Below, one piece after another: positions 1-6,253 of a DNA stretch of 6,405 nt. The stretch covers positions 1-6,405 of the forward strand of contig JAEYNG010000118.1 in assembly GCA_023412695.1 (NCBI GenBank). The letters run 5' to 3'. Every line of letters begins with the position of its first letter. The first letter of the stretch is position 1. The DNA is from Planctomycetota bacterium (GTDB lineage Bacteria > Planctomycetota > Phycisphaerae > Phycisphaerales > UBA1924). Under the pieces are notes generated by a model that was not told where the DNA came from, did not search any database, and saw only the letters and a program-made list of their open reading frames with translations. The translations under genes and the position numbers were made by a program.

Positions 1-747
1 GGGCACCTCGTCACCGTCTGCGAGCCCGACCCGCACAAGCACGCGGCGTTCGCGGCGATCGGCGTCAAAGCCACCGCCAGCCACGCCGAGGCCCTGCAAA
101 GCCCCGGAACTCTCCTCCTCGCCGTCAAGCCTCAGTCCCTCGCCCAGCTCGCCGATCAGCTCCGCCCGCACCTCGCCCGCCCCACGCTCGTCCTCTCCAT
201 CCTCGCAGGCGTGCAGACATCTCGAATCCAGCAGGCCCTCGGCCCCGCCGTCCGCATCGTCCGCGCGATGCCCAACACCGCCGCGGCGGTCCGTCGTTCC
301 ACCACCGCCATCTGCCCCGGCCCGGGCGCTCGGCCCGGCGACACCGCTCTTGCCCGTCGCCTCTTTGACGCCATCGGCACAACCGAGGTCATCGACGAAT
401 CGCTGATGGATGCCGCGACCGCCGTCGTAGGCTCCGGCCCAGCGTACCTGTTCTTCCTCGCCGAAGCAATGCTCGACGGCGCAACCGCCGCGGGCTTCGA
501 ACCATCCGTCGCCGATCGGCTGGTCCGCTCCACGCTCGCCGGCGCGTCGGAACTCCTTGCGCAGTCGACAGATGCATCCGCGGCCGATCTCCGCACAGCG
601 GTCACTAGCAAGGGCGGAACCACCGCCGCCGCGATCGGCGTCCTCGAAAACGACAACGTCCGCGACGCCGTCCGCCGCGCCGTGCTCGCCGCTCGCGATC
701 GCGGCCGCGAGCTTGCCCAGATTCCCAATGACAAACCCCGGGACTGA
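1..747 (+). CDS. proC: Pyrroline-5-carboxylate reductase, 5' end missing
   Basis: This enzyme makes the last step of proline synthesis in the cytoplasm, reducing 1-pyrroline-5-carboxylate to L-proline with NAD(P)H. The frame is open from base 1 and ends at TGA 745-747, giving 248 codons. The family is about 270 residues long, so roughly the first 25-30 residues, including the dinucleotide-binding glycine motif, lie outside the window. Counting from base 1, family landmarks are AVKP (residues 41-44) and SILAGV (66-71) of the Rossmann domain, the MPNT motif (90-93), GSGPAY (144-149) opening the C-terminal helical domain, and TSKGGTT (202-208), the ligand-binding loop, where many homologues have Pro in place of this Lys. 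The next gene starts 95 bases downstream on the same strand. I do not see a clear terminator between them. The identification is firm; only the start is unseen. Confidence 0.95.
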   Translation, partial: GHLVTVCEPDPHKHAAFAAIGVKATASHAEALQSPGTLLLAVKPQSLAQLADQLRPHLARPTLVLSILAGVQTSRIQQALGPAVRIVRAMPNTAAAVRRSTTAICPGPGARPGDTALARRLFDAIGTTEVIDESLMDAATAVVGSGPAYLFFLAEAMLDGATAAGFEPSVADRLVRSTLAGASELLAQSTDASAADLRTAVTSKGGTTAAAIGVLENDNVRDAVRRAVLAARDRGRELAQIPNDKPRD

Positions 748-842
748 ATCACAGGCTCCGGAAAGCGCCTGCAAGTTTCCGCGACGCTCGCGACATTGCA
801 CGCTGTACGCCGCCTCTTCCCGCGGCCAAACGGAGTGCCCGC
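748..842 (+). promoter_or_regulatory. Spacer between proC and the PEP-CTERM gene with a Shine-Dalgarno site
   Basis: The spacer holds a GGAG at 832-835, seven bases before the ATG at 843, which supports that start. An inverted repeat, CGGAAA (759-764) and TTTCCG (776-781) with an 11-base gap, lies just after the proC stop. It has no following T-run, so it is at best a weak transcription terminator or a folded leader. I do not see a convincing -35/-10 pair. Whether the downstream gene has its own promoter cannot be decided from the sequence. Confidence 0.4.
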
Positions 843-1745
843 ATGAACTTCAAGCTCACAGCCCTTGTCGTAGCGCTGTCCGCCGCGACGTCCGCCCATG
901 CCATCGTCATCCACGACGAGTCTGTCAACGGCGACCTCTCTAACGACCGCTTCAACCCCACGCCGTATAACCTCGCGATGGGTGCTAGCTCGGTCATCGC
1001 CACATCGGTGCAGGGCGACCGCGAGTTCTTCTCGCTGACAATCCCCGCCGGCCTCCAGCTCTCCTCGATCATCCAGGTTTCCTACGTCGGCGACGATGGC
1101 GTCGCCTTCGCCGCCGTCCAGGCCGGCCCGCAGCTCACCGTCGATCCGGACTCGTTCGACGCCACCGGCCTGCTGGGCTGGACACACTTCGGCCCATTCA
1201 TCTTCGTCGACGGCAGCGACATCCTGCCCATGATGGGCGAAGGCTTCGGCGCCGACGGCTTTGTCCCACCGCTCCCCGCCGGAACCTACACCTTCTGGCT
1301 GCAACAGGCAGGGACCTCGCCCTCGACGTATCAGCTGGACTTTGTCGTCACGCCCGCGCCGTCCGCGGCCGCGTTGCTGGGCGTTGCCGCCCTCGCAGCG
1401 TGTCGCCGGCGTGCGCGCTGCTCTCTCCAGCTCACAAAAACAAAGCGGGTCCGGAGCGTGGACTCCGGACCCGTTGCTTTTCTGCGAGGATTCTTAATCA
1501 GACCTCGACCACCATCGCCACGCTGTTCCCGCCGCCCAGGCACAGCGCCGCGAGGCCACGCTTCCCGCCCGTGCGGTGGAGCTGGTGCACCAGAGTCGTC
1601 AGCACACGCGCGCCTGAGCCGCCGATCGGGTGGCCCAGCGCGATCCCGCCGCCCGCGATGTTCAACTTGCTCTCCGGAATCTCCTGCCCCGCGGCCTTCA
1701 AGCCCTTCAAGTTGCACAGCACCTGCGCCGCGAACGCCTCGTTGA
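843..1745 (+). CDS. Secreted PEP-CTERM-type protein with no stop codon at the expected end
   Basis: This is an exported protein of unknown function. Residues 1-20 form a Sec signal peptide (Lys4, hydrophobic core, cleavage expected after Ala-His-Ala at 18-20). The mature part, about 21-168, is acidic and beta-rich, with motifs such as DGDLSND-like NGDLSND, an FFSLTIPAG strand, GWTHFGP and PAGTYTFWLQQ. This pattern recurs in PEP-CTERM proteins of several phyla. From about residue 169 comes TPAP, a hydrophobic stretch, and CRRRAR ending at 192 (base 1418), the layout of a sorting tail removed by an exosortase-type enzyme. The protein should stop here, but the frame stays open to TGA 1743-1745. 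The extra 108 residues are Arg/Pro/Ser-rich, cross a terminator hairpin, and lie antisense to the thiolase gene, so they are unlikely to be real protein. The likely functional end is near base 1421. The start is supported by GGAG at 832-835. Cell-surface or extracellular location is inferred. Confidence 0.75.
   Translation: MNFKLTALVVALSAATSAHAIVIHDESVNGDLSNDRFNPTPYNLAMGASSVIATSVQGDREFFSLTIPAGLQLSSIIQVSYVGDDGVAFAAVQAGPQLTVDPDSFDATGLLGWTHFGPFIFVDGSDILPMMGEGFGADGFVPPLPAGTYTFWLQQAGTSPSTYQLDFVVTPAPSAAALLGVAALAACRRRARCSLQLTKTKRVRSVDSGPVAFLRGFLIRPRPPSPRCSRRPGTAPRGHASRPCGGAGAPESSAHARLSRRSGGPARSRRPRCSTCSPESPAPRPSSPSSCTAPAPRTPR
1446..1473. terminator. Bidirectional intrinsic terminator between convergent genes
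   Basis: A perfect 11-base-pair GC-rich stem (1446-1456 with 1463-1473) closes a six-base loop, CGTGGA. On the + strand it is followed by TTGCTTTT; on the - strand by CTTTGTTTTTG, the better T-run. It therefore can end transcription of the thiolase gene, whose stop is 24 bases from the stem, and of the PEP-CTERM gene arriving from the other side. The same distance, 24 bases, separates the stem from codon 1419-1421, where the PEP-CTERM protein would be expected to stop. Confidence 0.88.
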
Positions 1746-2703
1746 TCTCGAACAGGTCGATGTCCTTGGCCGACAGGTTCGCCTTCTTCAGTACGCCCAC
1801 GATCCCCTCGATCGGCGCAGCGAAGATGTCCTTGGGCGCCACGCCCGACGTGTGATACGCGACGATGCGCGCCATCGGCCGCGTCCCGAGCCGCTCGGCC
1901 GTCGCCATGTCGGCGACGACCACCGCAGCCGCGCCGTCGGAGATCTGCGACGCGTTCGCCGCCGTCACCGTGCCGTCCGCCGCGAACGCCGGCCGCAGCT
2001 TCGCCGCCGACTCGACCGTGGACTCCGCGCGGATCCCCTCGTCCGATGAAACGCCCGGCGACTTCTTGTCCATGCACTGCTCGCCGCTCAGCGCGACGAT
2101 CTCGTTCCTGAACCACCCCTGCCGCGTCGCCTCCGCCGCACGCTGGTGCGACTGCACCGCGAAGCGGTCCTGCTCCGCGCGGCTGATCTCGAACTTCTTG
2201 GCGATGTGATCCGCCGAGTTGCCCATGGCGCACGTCTCGAACGCGCACCGAAGGCCGTCGAACGCCATGTGGTCTTCCATCTGCGCCGGACCGTACTTCA
2301 CGCCCTCGCGAACCCGCGCAAAGTGCGGCGCGCCGGTCATGTTCTCGAACCCGCCCGCGACCACCAGCCGGTTGTCCCCGGCCTTGATGCTCTGGGCCGC
2401 GAGCATCACCGCCTGCAGGCCCGAGCCGCACACCTTGTTCACCGTCTGGGCGCTCAGCGTGTCCGGCAGCCCCGCCTTCAGCCCCGCCTGGCGCGCCGGG
2501 TTCTGACCCAGCCCCGCCTGCAGCACGCACCCCATGATGCACTCATCCACCTGCGAGCCGAGCTTCTCCACCCCGCCGATCGTGTCGAGCGCCGCACGCA
2601 CCGCGTACGAGCCAAGCAGCGGCGCCGGCACTTTCGACAGACCGCCGAAGAACTTGCCGATCGGGGTGCGCTTCGCAGCGAGAATGACAGGCTGGCTCGT
2701 CAT
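1498..2703 (-). CDS. Acetyl-CoA acetyltransferase (biosynthetic-type thiolase, AtoB/ThlA/PhaA-like)
   Basis: A cytoplasmic thiolase of 401 residues, a normal length for the family (about 390-400). It joins two acetyl-CoA into acetoacetyl-CoA, or runs the reverse cleavage. The catalytic set is complete: Cys92 in NKVCGSG (acyl-carrying nucleophile), Asn321 in NEAF (oxyanion hole), His358 in ALGHP, and Cys388 in CLGGG (acid/base). GQNPARQA (66-73) and GTVTAANAS (244-252) are further family signatures. The start ATG at 2703-2701 has a GGAGG four bases upstream. The gene stands alone: it converges on the PEP-CTERM gene across a shared terminator and diverges from the MscS gene. With no polymer-synthesis, mevalonate or fatty-acid-oxidation gene beside it, the pathway it serves is not shown. 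A longer-chain 3-ketoacyl-CoA thiolase is possible, but the sequence pattern favours the short-chain acetyl-CoA type. Confidence 0.94.
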   Translation of the reverse strand: MTSQPVILAAKRTPIGKFFGGLSKVPAPLLGSYAVRAALDTIGGVEKLGSQVDECIMGCVLQAGLGQNPARQAGLKAGLPDTLSAQTVNKVCGSGLQAVMLAAQSIKAGDNRLVVAGGFENMTGAPHFARVREGVKYGPAQMEDHMAFDGLRCAFETCAMGNSADHIAKKFEISRAEQDRFAVQSHQRAAEATRQGWFRNEIVALSGEQCMDKKSPGVSSDEGIRAESTVESAAKLRPAFAADGTVTAANASQISDGAAAVVVADMATAERLGTRPMARIVAYHTSGVAPKDIFAAPIEGIVGVLKKANLSAKDIDLFEINEAFAAQVLCNLKGLKAAGQEIPESKLNIAGGGIALGHPIGGSGARVLTTLVHQLHRTGGKRGLAALCLGGGNSVAMVVEV

Positions 2704-2798
2704 GAGACCTCCAAGTGATCCAGAATCGGTGTGTCGAACGAACGCTCATCTTAGGCGCAATTCATCGCGACGTGCCCGATTTGCCGGTAGGATCGACC
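2704..2798. promoter_or_regulatory. Divergent promoter region between thiolase and MscS genes
   Basis: These 95 bases must hold 5' signals for both flanking genes. The clear signals are two ribosome sites: GGAGGT for the thiolase (- strand, 2712-2707) and AGGA (2789-2792) for the channel, six bases before ATG 2799. The latter favours 2799 over the in-frame ATG at 2715, which would add 28 residues unlike a channel N-terminus. On the - strand TAAGAT, near base 2750, is a possible -10 element for the thiolase, but no matching -35 is evident. Promoter positions are therefore only inferred. Confidence 0.45.
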
Positions 2799-3992
2799 AT
2801 GTTCGAGCTTCTGCTTCGGGGGTTGCCGTTCTTCGCTGTCCCGCTCACCGCGTCCCCGGCGTCCGCTATTCCCGCCGCAGACCCCGCGGCCGCCGAGACA
2901 TTTCGAAACGCCGGCGTCGTCATCGGTGCCCTTCTGCTGGTCGTCATCATCGCGTTGCTCGCCCATTACGTTCTGTTCAGGCTTTTGCTGGCCGCCGCGA
3001 AACGCTCTCCACGCATCCCCGAGTCCGTCGTCCGACGGCTGCGCCTGCCGTCACAGCTCGGCGTCGCCGGGCTCGCCGGGCTCTTCATCCTTCCGCGGCT
3101 CACCGCATCGCCGCGAATCGCCGACGGCCTGCGACACGCCTTTGCCCTCATCCTCATCCTCGCGCTCACGATGCTGGCGGTCCGGGGCCTGATGCTCGCG
3201 GCGAGGCTTTACCTCGCCCGCTTCGACATGCAGGCCAGCGACAACCTCGGCGCGCGGCGGGTGCACACGCAGCTGCTCGTCGTCTCGCGCATTTTGGGCT
3301 CGATCATCTGGCTCATCGGCATCGCCGCCGCCATCATGACATTCCCCTCGGTCCGCCAGCTCGGCACGAGCATCCTCGCCTCGGCGGGTATCGCCGGGCT
3401 CGTCGTCGGCCTCGCCGCGCAGCGGACCCTCGGCAACTTCCTCGCGGGCCTGCAGATCGCCCTGAGCGAACCGATCAACCTCGACGACGTCGTCATCGTC
3501 GAGAACGAATGGGGACGCGTCGAGGAGATCACCGCCACCTATGTCGTTGTCAAGATCTGGGACGAGCGACGGCTGATCGTCCCGTTCTCCTGGTTCATCG
3601 AGCGTCCGTTCGAGAACTGGACCCGCCGCACGTCGCAGATCCTCGGCACGGTCTTCCTCTGGATGGACTACTCCGTGCCCGTGGACGACATCCGTCGCGA
3701 GGCCCGCCGCATCGCCGAGGCCTCCGCCGACTGGGACCGCCGCGTGATCGCTGTGCAAGTGACGGACACGACGGACCGTGCTGTGCAGGTCCGCGTGCTC
3801 GCCAGCGCGCCCGACGCCGGCAAGGCGTTCAGCCTCCGGTGCGAGCTCCGCGAGAAGCTCATTGCCTTCCTGCAGCGCGAGCACCCGGCCGCGCTGCCGC
3901 GCACCCGCGCGTTCGTTGACGGCGGTCTCGAGCTCGCCGGAGTCGGCAGCGATCAGCCAACCCTGCCGGGCGGGGGCGGCAACTCGCCCTGA
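2799..3992 (+). CDS. MscS-family mechanosensitive ion channel
   Basis: A 397-residue inner-membrane channel of the small-conductance mechanosensitive family, expected to open under membrane tension and release solutes on osmotic downshock. The N-terminus (1-23) is hydrophobic and ends Ala-Ser-Ala, either a signal peptide or a first membrane segment. Membrane segments follow near 39-63, 87-101, 112-138 and 165-182, then the Gly/Ala-rich pore helix (about 188-222), whose GLAAQRTLGNFLAG run is the family hallmark. The beta domain follows, with PINLDDVV (225-232), EWGRVEEI (237-244), and the VPFSWFIE and FENWTR motifs (261-276). The C-terminal alpha/beta domain carries LRCELREKL (346-354) and an FLQREHP motif near 357-363. 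I chose ATG 2799 because of the AGGA six bases upstream and because the protein then begins with a hydrophobic segment. The last 40 bases overlap the convergent small membrane protein gene. It belongs to a shorter MscS subgroup, not the very large MscK/MscM type. Confidence 0.92.
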   Translation: MFELLLRGLPFFAVPLTASPASAIPAADPAAAETFRNAGVVIGALLLVVIIALLAHYVLFRLLLAAAKRSPRIPESVVRRLRLPSQLGVAGLAGLFILPRLTASPRIADGLRHAFALILILALTMLAVRGLMLAARLYLARFDMQASDNLGARRVHTQLLVVSRILGSIIWLIGIAAAIMTFPSVRQLGTSILASAGIAGLVVGLAAQRTLGNFLAGLQIALSEPINLDDVVIVENEWGRVEEITATYVVVKIWDERRLIVPFSWFIERPFENWTRRTSQILGTVFLWMDYSVPVDDIRREARRIAEASADWDRRVIAVQVTDTTDRAVQVRVLASAPDAGKAFSLRCELREKLIAFLQREHPAALPRTRAFVDGGLELAGVGSDQPTLPGGGGNSP

Positions 3993-4414
3993 TCGACCTT
4001 CTCTTCGACGATCTCTTCGTCCCTGGCGCGGAACAGACCGGCGCCCCAGACGACGCTCCACGACACCGCGTAGCCCATCAGCAGCCACACGATCCCGACG
4101 ATCGCCGCGACCCAGCCGAACGAGAGCCCGATCACCAGCGCACCGGCCACCAGCACCGACGTCGCAAGAATCGCCATGACCCACGGGGTCATGTTCCGTT
4201 CCTCGACCATCGCGCCCTGCCCCTCGGGCATGTGCTTCTGGTGCTCGGCGACCAGTTCCGGCTCCGTCACCGCCGGCGTCGGCGGTGGCGCATCGACCAC
4301 CTGCCGCACCCGCGGCGGCGTCACGACGTCCCGCTCGCGCTCAAACTCCCTACCTTGGTCCCGCTCATAACCGCGCCCGAATGACGTGCGCGAAGTGTTC
4401 CCGTACGTACTCAT
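3953..4414 (-). CDS. Small membrane protein with two predicted membrane segments, function unknown
   Basis: I do not recognise this 153-residue protein. Residues 1-75 are hydrophilic and probably disordered: an Arg/Glu/Gly-rich start (YERDQGREFERERD, 16-29), a Pro-rich stretch (33-47), then an acidic stretch. Two hydrophobic segments follow, about 76-98 and 100-124, separated by only a short turn, which suggests a hairpin in the membrane with both ends on one side. The tail (129-153) is acidic (RDEEIVEEK) and ends in four prolines, PPPPGRVG. The start at 4414-4412 is preceded by a near-perfect AAAGGAGG six bases upstream. An upstream extension to 4573 is open but lacks any such site and would run into the HD-GYP gene. 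It shares strand with the HD-GYP gene, 136 bases downstream of it, and its 3' end overlaps the MscS gene by 40 bases. A direct repeat about 67 bases before the start may be an operator. Confidence 0.8.
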   Translation of the reverse strand: MSTYGNTSRTSFGRGYERDQGREFERERDVVTPPRVRQVVDAPPPTPAVTEPELVAEHQKHMPEGQGAMVEERNMTPWVMAILATSVLVAGALVIGLSFGWVAAIVGIVWLLMGYAVSWSVVWGAGLFRARDEEIVEEKVDQGELPPPPGRVG

Positions 4415-4420
4415 TGGAAG

Positions 4421-4428
4421 CCTCCTTT
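4421..4428 (-). promoter_or_regulatory. Strong Shine-Dalgarno site of the small membrane protein gene
   Basis: On the - strand this reads AAAGGAGG, close to the full anti-Shine-Dalgarno complement, with a six-base gap to ATG 4414. It fixes the start and argues against the longer open frame from 4573. It also suggests the protein is efficiently translated. Confidence 0.85.
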
Positions 4429-4477
4429 CGCGGAACTCCACGTTGCTACAGGAAGCTTCGTTTGCAATCCGGTCGCC

Positions 4478-4499
4478 AGCATGAACGCAGCATGAAAGC
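4478..4499 (-). repeat. Tandem 11-base direct repeat, possible response-regulator (Pho-box-like) operator
   Basis: Two adjacent 11-mers, AGCATGAACGC and AGCATGAAAGC on the + strand, differ at one base. On the - strand the half-sites read CTTTCAT and CGTTCAT, separated by GCTG. The period of 11 and the seven-base half-site followed by a four-base gap are the layout of a PhoB-type operator (E. coli half-site CTGTCAT). The repeat lies 64-85 bases upstream of the small membrane protein start, a plausible activator position. The repeat is directly seen; the binding protein is inference, and a chance duplication remains possible. Confidence 0.4.
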
Positions 4500-4522
4500 G
4501 CGGCGCGTTTTCCGTGCGCCGC
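4500..4522 (-). terminator. Hairpin after the HD-GYP gene, possible terminator
   Basis: A seven-pair GC stem (4500-4506 with 4516-4522, plus a G-T wobble inside) encloses the loop TTTTCCG. It starts 28 bases after the HD-GYP/PilZ stop codon. On the - strand it is followed only by CTTTC, a poor T-run, so termination may be partial and some read-through into the small membrane protein gene is possible. The adjoining direct repeat could also contribute to a regulatory structure. Confidence 0.35.
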
Positions 4523-4550
4523 CAGACGCGGGAGCATCGCCAGATGACGT

Positions 4551-5993
4551 TCAGCCCGTCGGTCCCTCGACAAAAGTCAGGCCCACGAGCCACTTTCCGC
4601 GCCCTCCCGCGCGGACCCGCGCCACCCGCGCATAGCGAGTGAGCGTCTTTCCGTCTGCAGCCGGGATGCTCACGTGAAGCAACTCGCCACGCGCAAACGG
4701 CCAGTCCGTCTCCGCGCACGCGCCGCCGCGACTGATGTCCACCACCCGCACGTTGAACGGCTCACCCTTCGACACCGGGTGCGGTCGCGACTGCTCGACA
4801 AACCGCGCGCGGCCGACGAGGCTGCACGAGAAGCGCGTGAACTTCCGCCGCTCGTTTCCATCGACCGCCCTGCCGGTGATCCCGCCGAGGCTCTGCAGCG
4901 GCGCATCGGCCAGCCCCGCGGGGGCCTGCGGCATGGCATCTCTGAATGACGCCCCGCCGGAACCTTCCGAAACGCTGCCGGTCCGGGCCGGGTCCTTCTC
5001 CAGCAACCCCTCGACCAGCGAACGCCACGCCTCGAAGATGTCCTTGTCAAACTGCGAGCCGACCCCATCGGTCATCATTTTCAGCGCATCGCGGGGGTGC
5101 GTCGGTCCCCGATACGGTCGCGTCGCCGTGATCGCATCGAATACGTCCACAACCGCGCACACCCGCGCGAGGAACCCGATCTGATCGCCGAACACGCCGT
5201 TCGGATACCCCTTCCCGTCTAGCCGCTCGTGATGATCCCTCGCCATCTCGAGGATCGCCGGCGGCATCGACGGGTGCTTCGACAGTTCATCAAACCCGAC
5301 GGCCGGGTGGCGCCGAAGCAACTCCCATTCATCGGGCTCGAGCTTCCCGGCCTTGTTAAGGATCTCCTGCGGGATGTCCCGCTTGCCGACATCGTGCAAC
5401 AGCCCGCCCTGCACCGCCAGCGAGAACAGCGACTCGTCCCCCGGCTTCAGCGCGCGTACAAGGAGGCCGCACCCCACGCCCACGTTCACCATGTGCGTCG
5501 AGGTGTAGAAGTCGTGCGACGACATCGCGAGCAGATACCCGAACTGCTTCTCGTCCTTCGCGACCCACGTCTGGAACGTCCGGCTGATTTCGGCGATTGT
5601 CTCGACAGGCTCCGTCTGTCCTGGCAGGAGCAGCACGTCCTCGATCATCTTCGCGCAGTTCTCGCGGATGATCCGCGCCCGCTCCATCTCCACCTTCGCC
5701 GGATCCGTGAACACCGAATCAAGCTTTTTGGTCAGCGCCCGTCGGTAGATTGCGTGCTGCTGCGCCGGGATGTACACGTATTTGATCCGCTGCTCTTTCA
5801 GCCGCTGCAGCTCTCCGAGCGTGACCTCGAGCCCGGCCGCGCGGTAGAGCGCGGGCTGCGGCTGCCCGTCGTGCCTCAGCCACAAGTCCATATCGAGGAT
5901 CTGCGGATCCAGCGAATCGATGTGCACCGGGAGAAACCGTTGCGCCTGCTGCTGAGGCGCATCGACGGCGGCGGATGGCGTAGCGACGGTCAT
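4551..5993 (-). CDS. HD-GYP cyclic-di-GMP phosphodiesterase with C-terminal PilZ domain
   Basis: A 480-residue cytoplasmic signalling protein predicted to degrade c-di-GMP and also bind it. Residues about 18-88 resemble the N-terminal DUF3391-like segment seen before HD-GYP domains (a Leu-rich helix, then KYVYIPAQQH, 71-80). The HD-GYP domain spans about 150-335: SHDFYTSTH with His167, HDVGK (200-204), RRHP with His229, HHERLDGKGYP (254-264), DVFDAITATRPYR (283-295). All core metal ligands appear present. The residue four before His167 is Tyr163, not the Glu of three-metal members, so a two-metal site is likely. After a low-complexity linker (336-378), a PilZ domain (about 380-477) carries RKFTR (383-387) and DISRGG (419-424), the RxxxR and DxSxxG c-di-GMP-binding motifs. 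No membrane segment is seen. I chose ATG 5993 because GGAGGG precedes it by four bases; an extension to 6137 has no family likeness. Target processes such as motility or adhesion are not shown here. Confidence 0.93.
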   Translation of the reverse strand: MTVATPSAAVDAPQQQAQRFLPVHIDSLDPQILDMDLWLRHDGQPQPALYRAAGLEVTLGELQRLKEQRIKYVYIPAQQHAIYRRALTKKLDSVFTDPAKVEMERARIIRENCAKMIEDVLLLPGQTEPVETIAEISRTFQTWVAKDEKQFGYLLAMSSHDFYTSTHMVNVGVGCGLLVRALKPGDESLFSLAVQGGLLHDVGKRDIPQEILNKAGKLEPDEWELLRRHPAVGFDELSKHPSMPPAILEMARDHHERLDGKGYPNGVFGDQIGFLARVCAVVDVFDAITATRPYRGPTHPRDALKMMTDGVGSQFDKDIFEAWRSLVEGLLEKDPARTGSVSEGSGGASFRDAMPQAPAGLADAPLQSLGGITGRAVDGNERRKFTRFSCSLVGRARFVEQSRPHPVSKGEPFNVRVVDISRGGACAETDWPFARGELLHVSIPAADGKTLTRYARVARVRAGGRGKWLVGLTFVEGPTG

Positions 5994-5997
5994 TGGA

Positions 5998-6003
5998 CCC
6001 TCC
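5998..6003 (-). promoter_or_regulatory. Shine-Dalgarno site deciding the HD-GYP/PilZ start
   Basis: On the - strand this reads GGAGGG, four bases before ATG 5993. It selects this start over the in-frame ATG at 6137, whose 48 extra codons encode a Ser/Lys/Cys-rich stretch without family resemblance. Confidence 0.8.
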
Positions 6004-6253
6004 GAGTAGGCCTTTCCCTTCGGCTCATCGCGACCAAAACGTAATTTCCGACAGCTGTCCTGCTCAGTTTCCGCGCGCAAGGACTTGCATGCACTCGACT
6101 TATTGACCTGCGAACCGGAAGCCTGTGCCCAGATCAAGGGAAACCCTCGCCGCGAGGGATGCGGTTATCCGCCCGCCTCCCTCCCGCTACCCTTGCTCCC
6201 CGTCACCCCCGACGGCCCACCCACTCCCCATCATTTCAGCCGCGGAGACCCGT
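6004..6253. promoter_or_regulatory. Divergent leader region with palindromes and two small hairpins
   Basis: This stretch between the HD-GYP gene and the rightmost gene has no convincing coding sequence. It holds GCAAG-GA-CTTGC (6077-6088), overlapping the palindrome TGCATGCA (6086-6093), and two adjacent hairpins: CCCTCG/CGAGGG with a three-base loop (6144-6158) and GCGG-TTAT-CCGC (6161-6172). From about 6173 to 6235 the + strand is pyrimidine-rich. I compared the - strand leader by eye with the c-di-GMP (GEMM) riboswitch core and did not find it. No clear -35/-10 pair stands out. The palindromes could be operators, but this is a weak inference. Confidence 0.35.

Noticed and set aside
156..1304. 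A 382-codon open frame on the - strand opposite proC and the PEP-CTERM gene
   Set aside because: It spans two recognised genes and the gap between them, has no family motif, and is the usual by-product of stop-poor antisense frames in C-ending high-GC genes.
1331..2542. A 403-codon - strand frame overlapping the thiolase gene
   Set aside because: It is a Gly/Arg-rich out-of-frame shadow of the thiolase, whose own frame carries all catalytic motifs.
2715..2798. N-terminal extension of the MscS protein from ATG 2715
   Set aside because: No ribosome site precedes 2715, the added residues are not channel-like, and 2799 has a well-placed AGGA.
2534..3919. A 461-codon + strand frame across the thiolase start and the MscS gene
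   Set aside because: The translation is Arg/His/Pro-rich with no domain likeness and shifts by one frame from the clear MscS protein.
3051..4184. A 377-codon - strand frame opposite the MscS gene
   Set aside because: Composition is Arg/Asp/Gly-rich without motifs; it is antisense to a well-supported channel gene.
4415..4573. N-terminal extension of the small membrane protein
   Set aside because: It overlaps the HD-GYP coding end and lacks a ribosome site, while 4414 has AAAGGAGG at ideal spacing.
5994..6253. Cyclic-di-GMP (GEMM) riboswitch in front of the HD-GYP gene
   Set aside because: It would fit the biology, but reading the - strand leader by eye shows none of the conserved core sequence. 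A covariance-model search would settle it.
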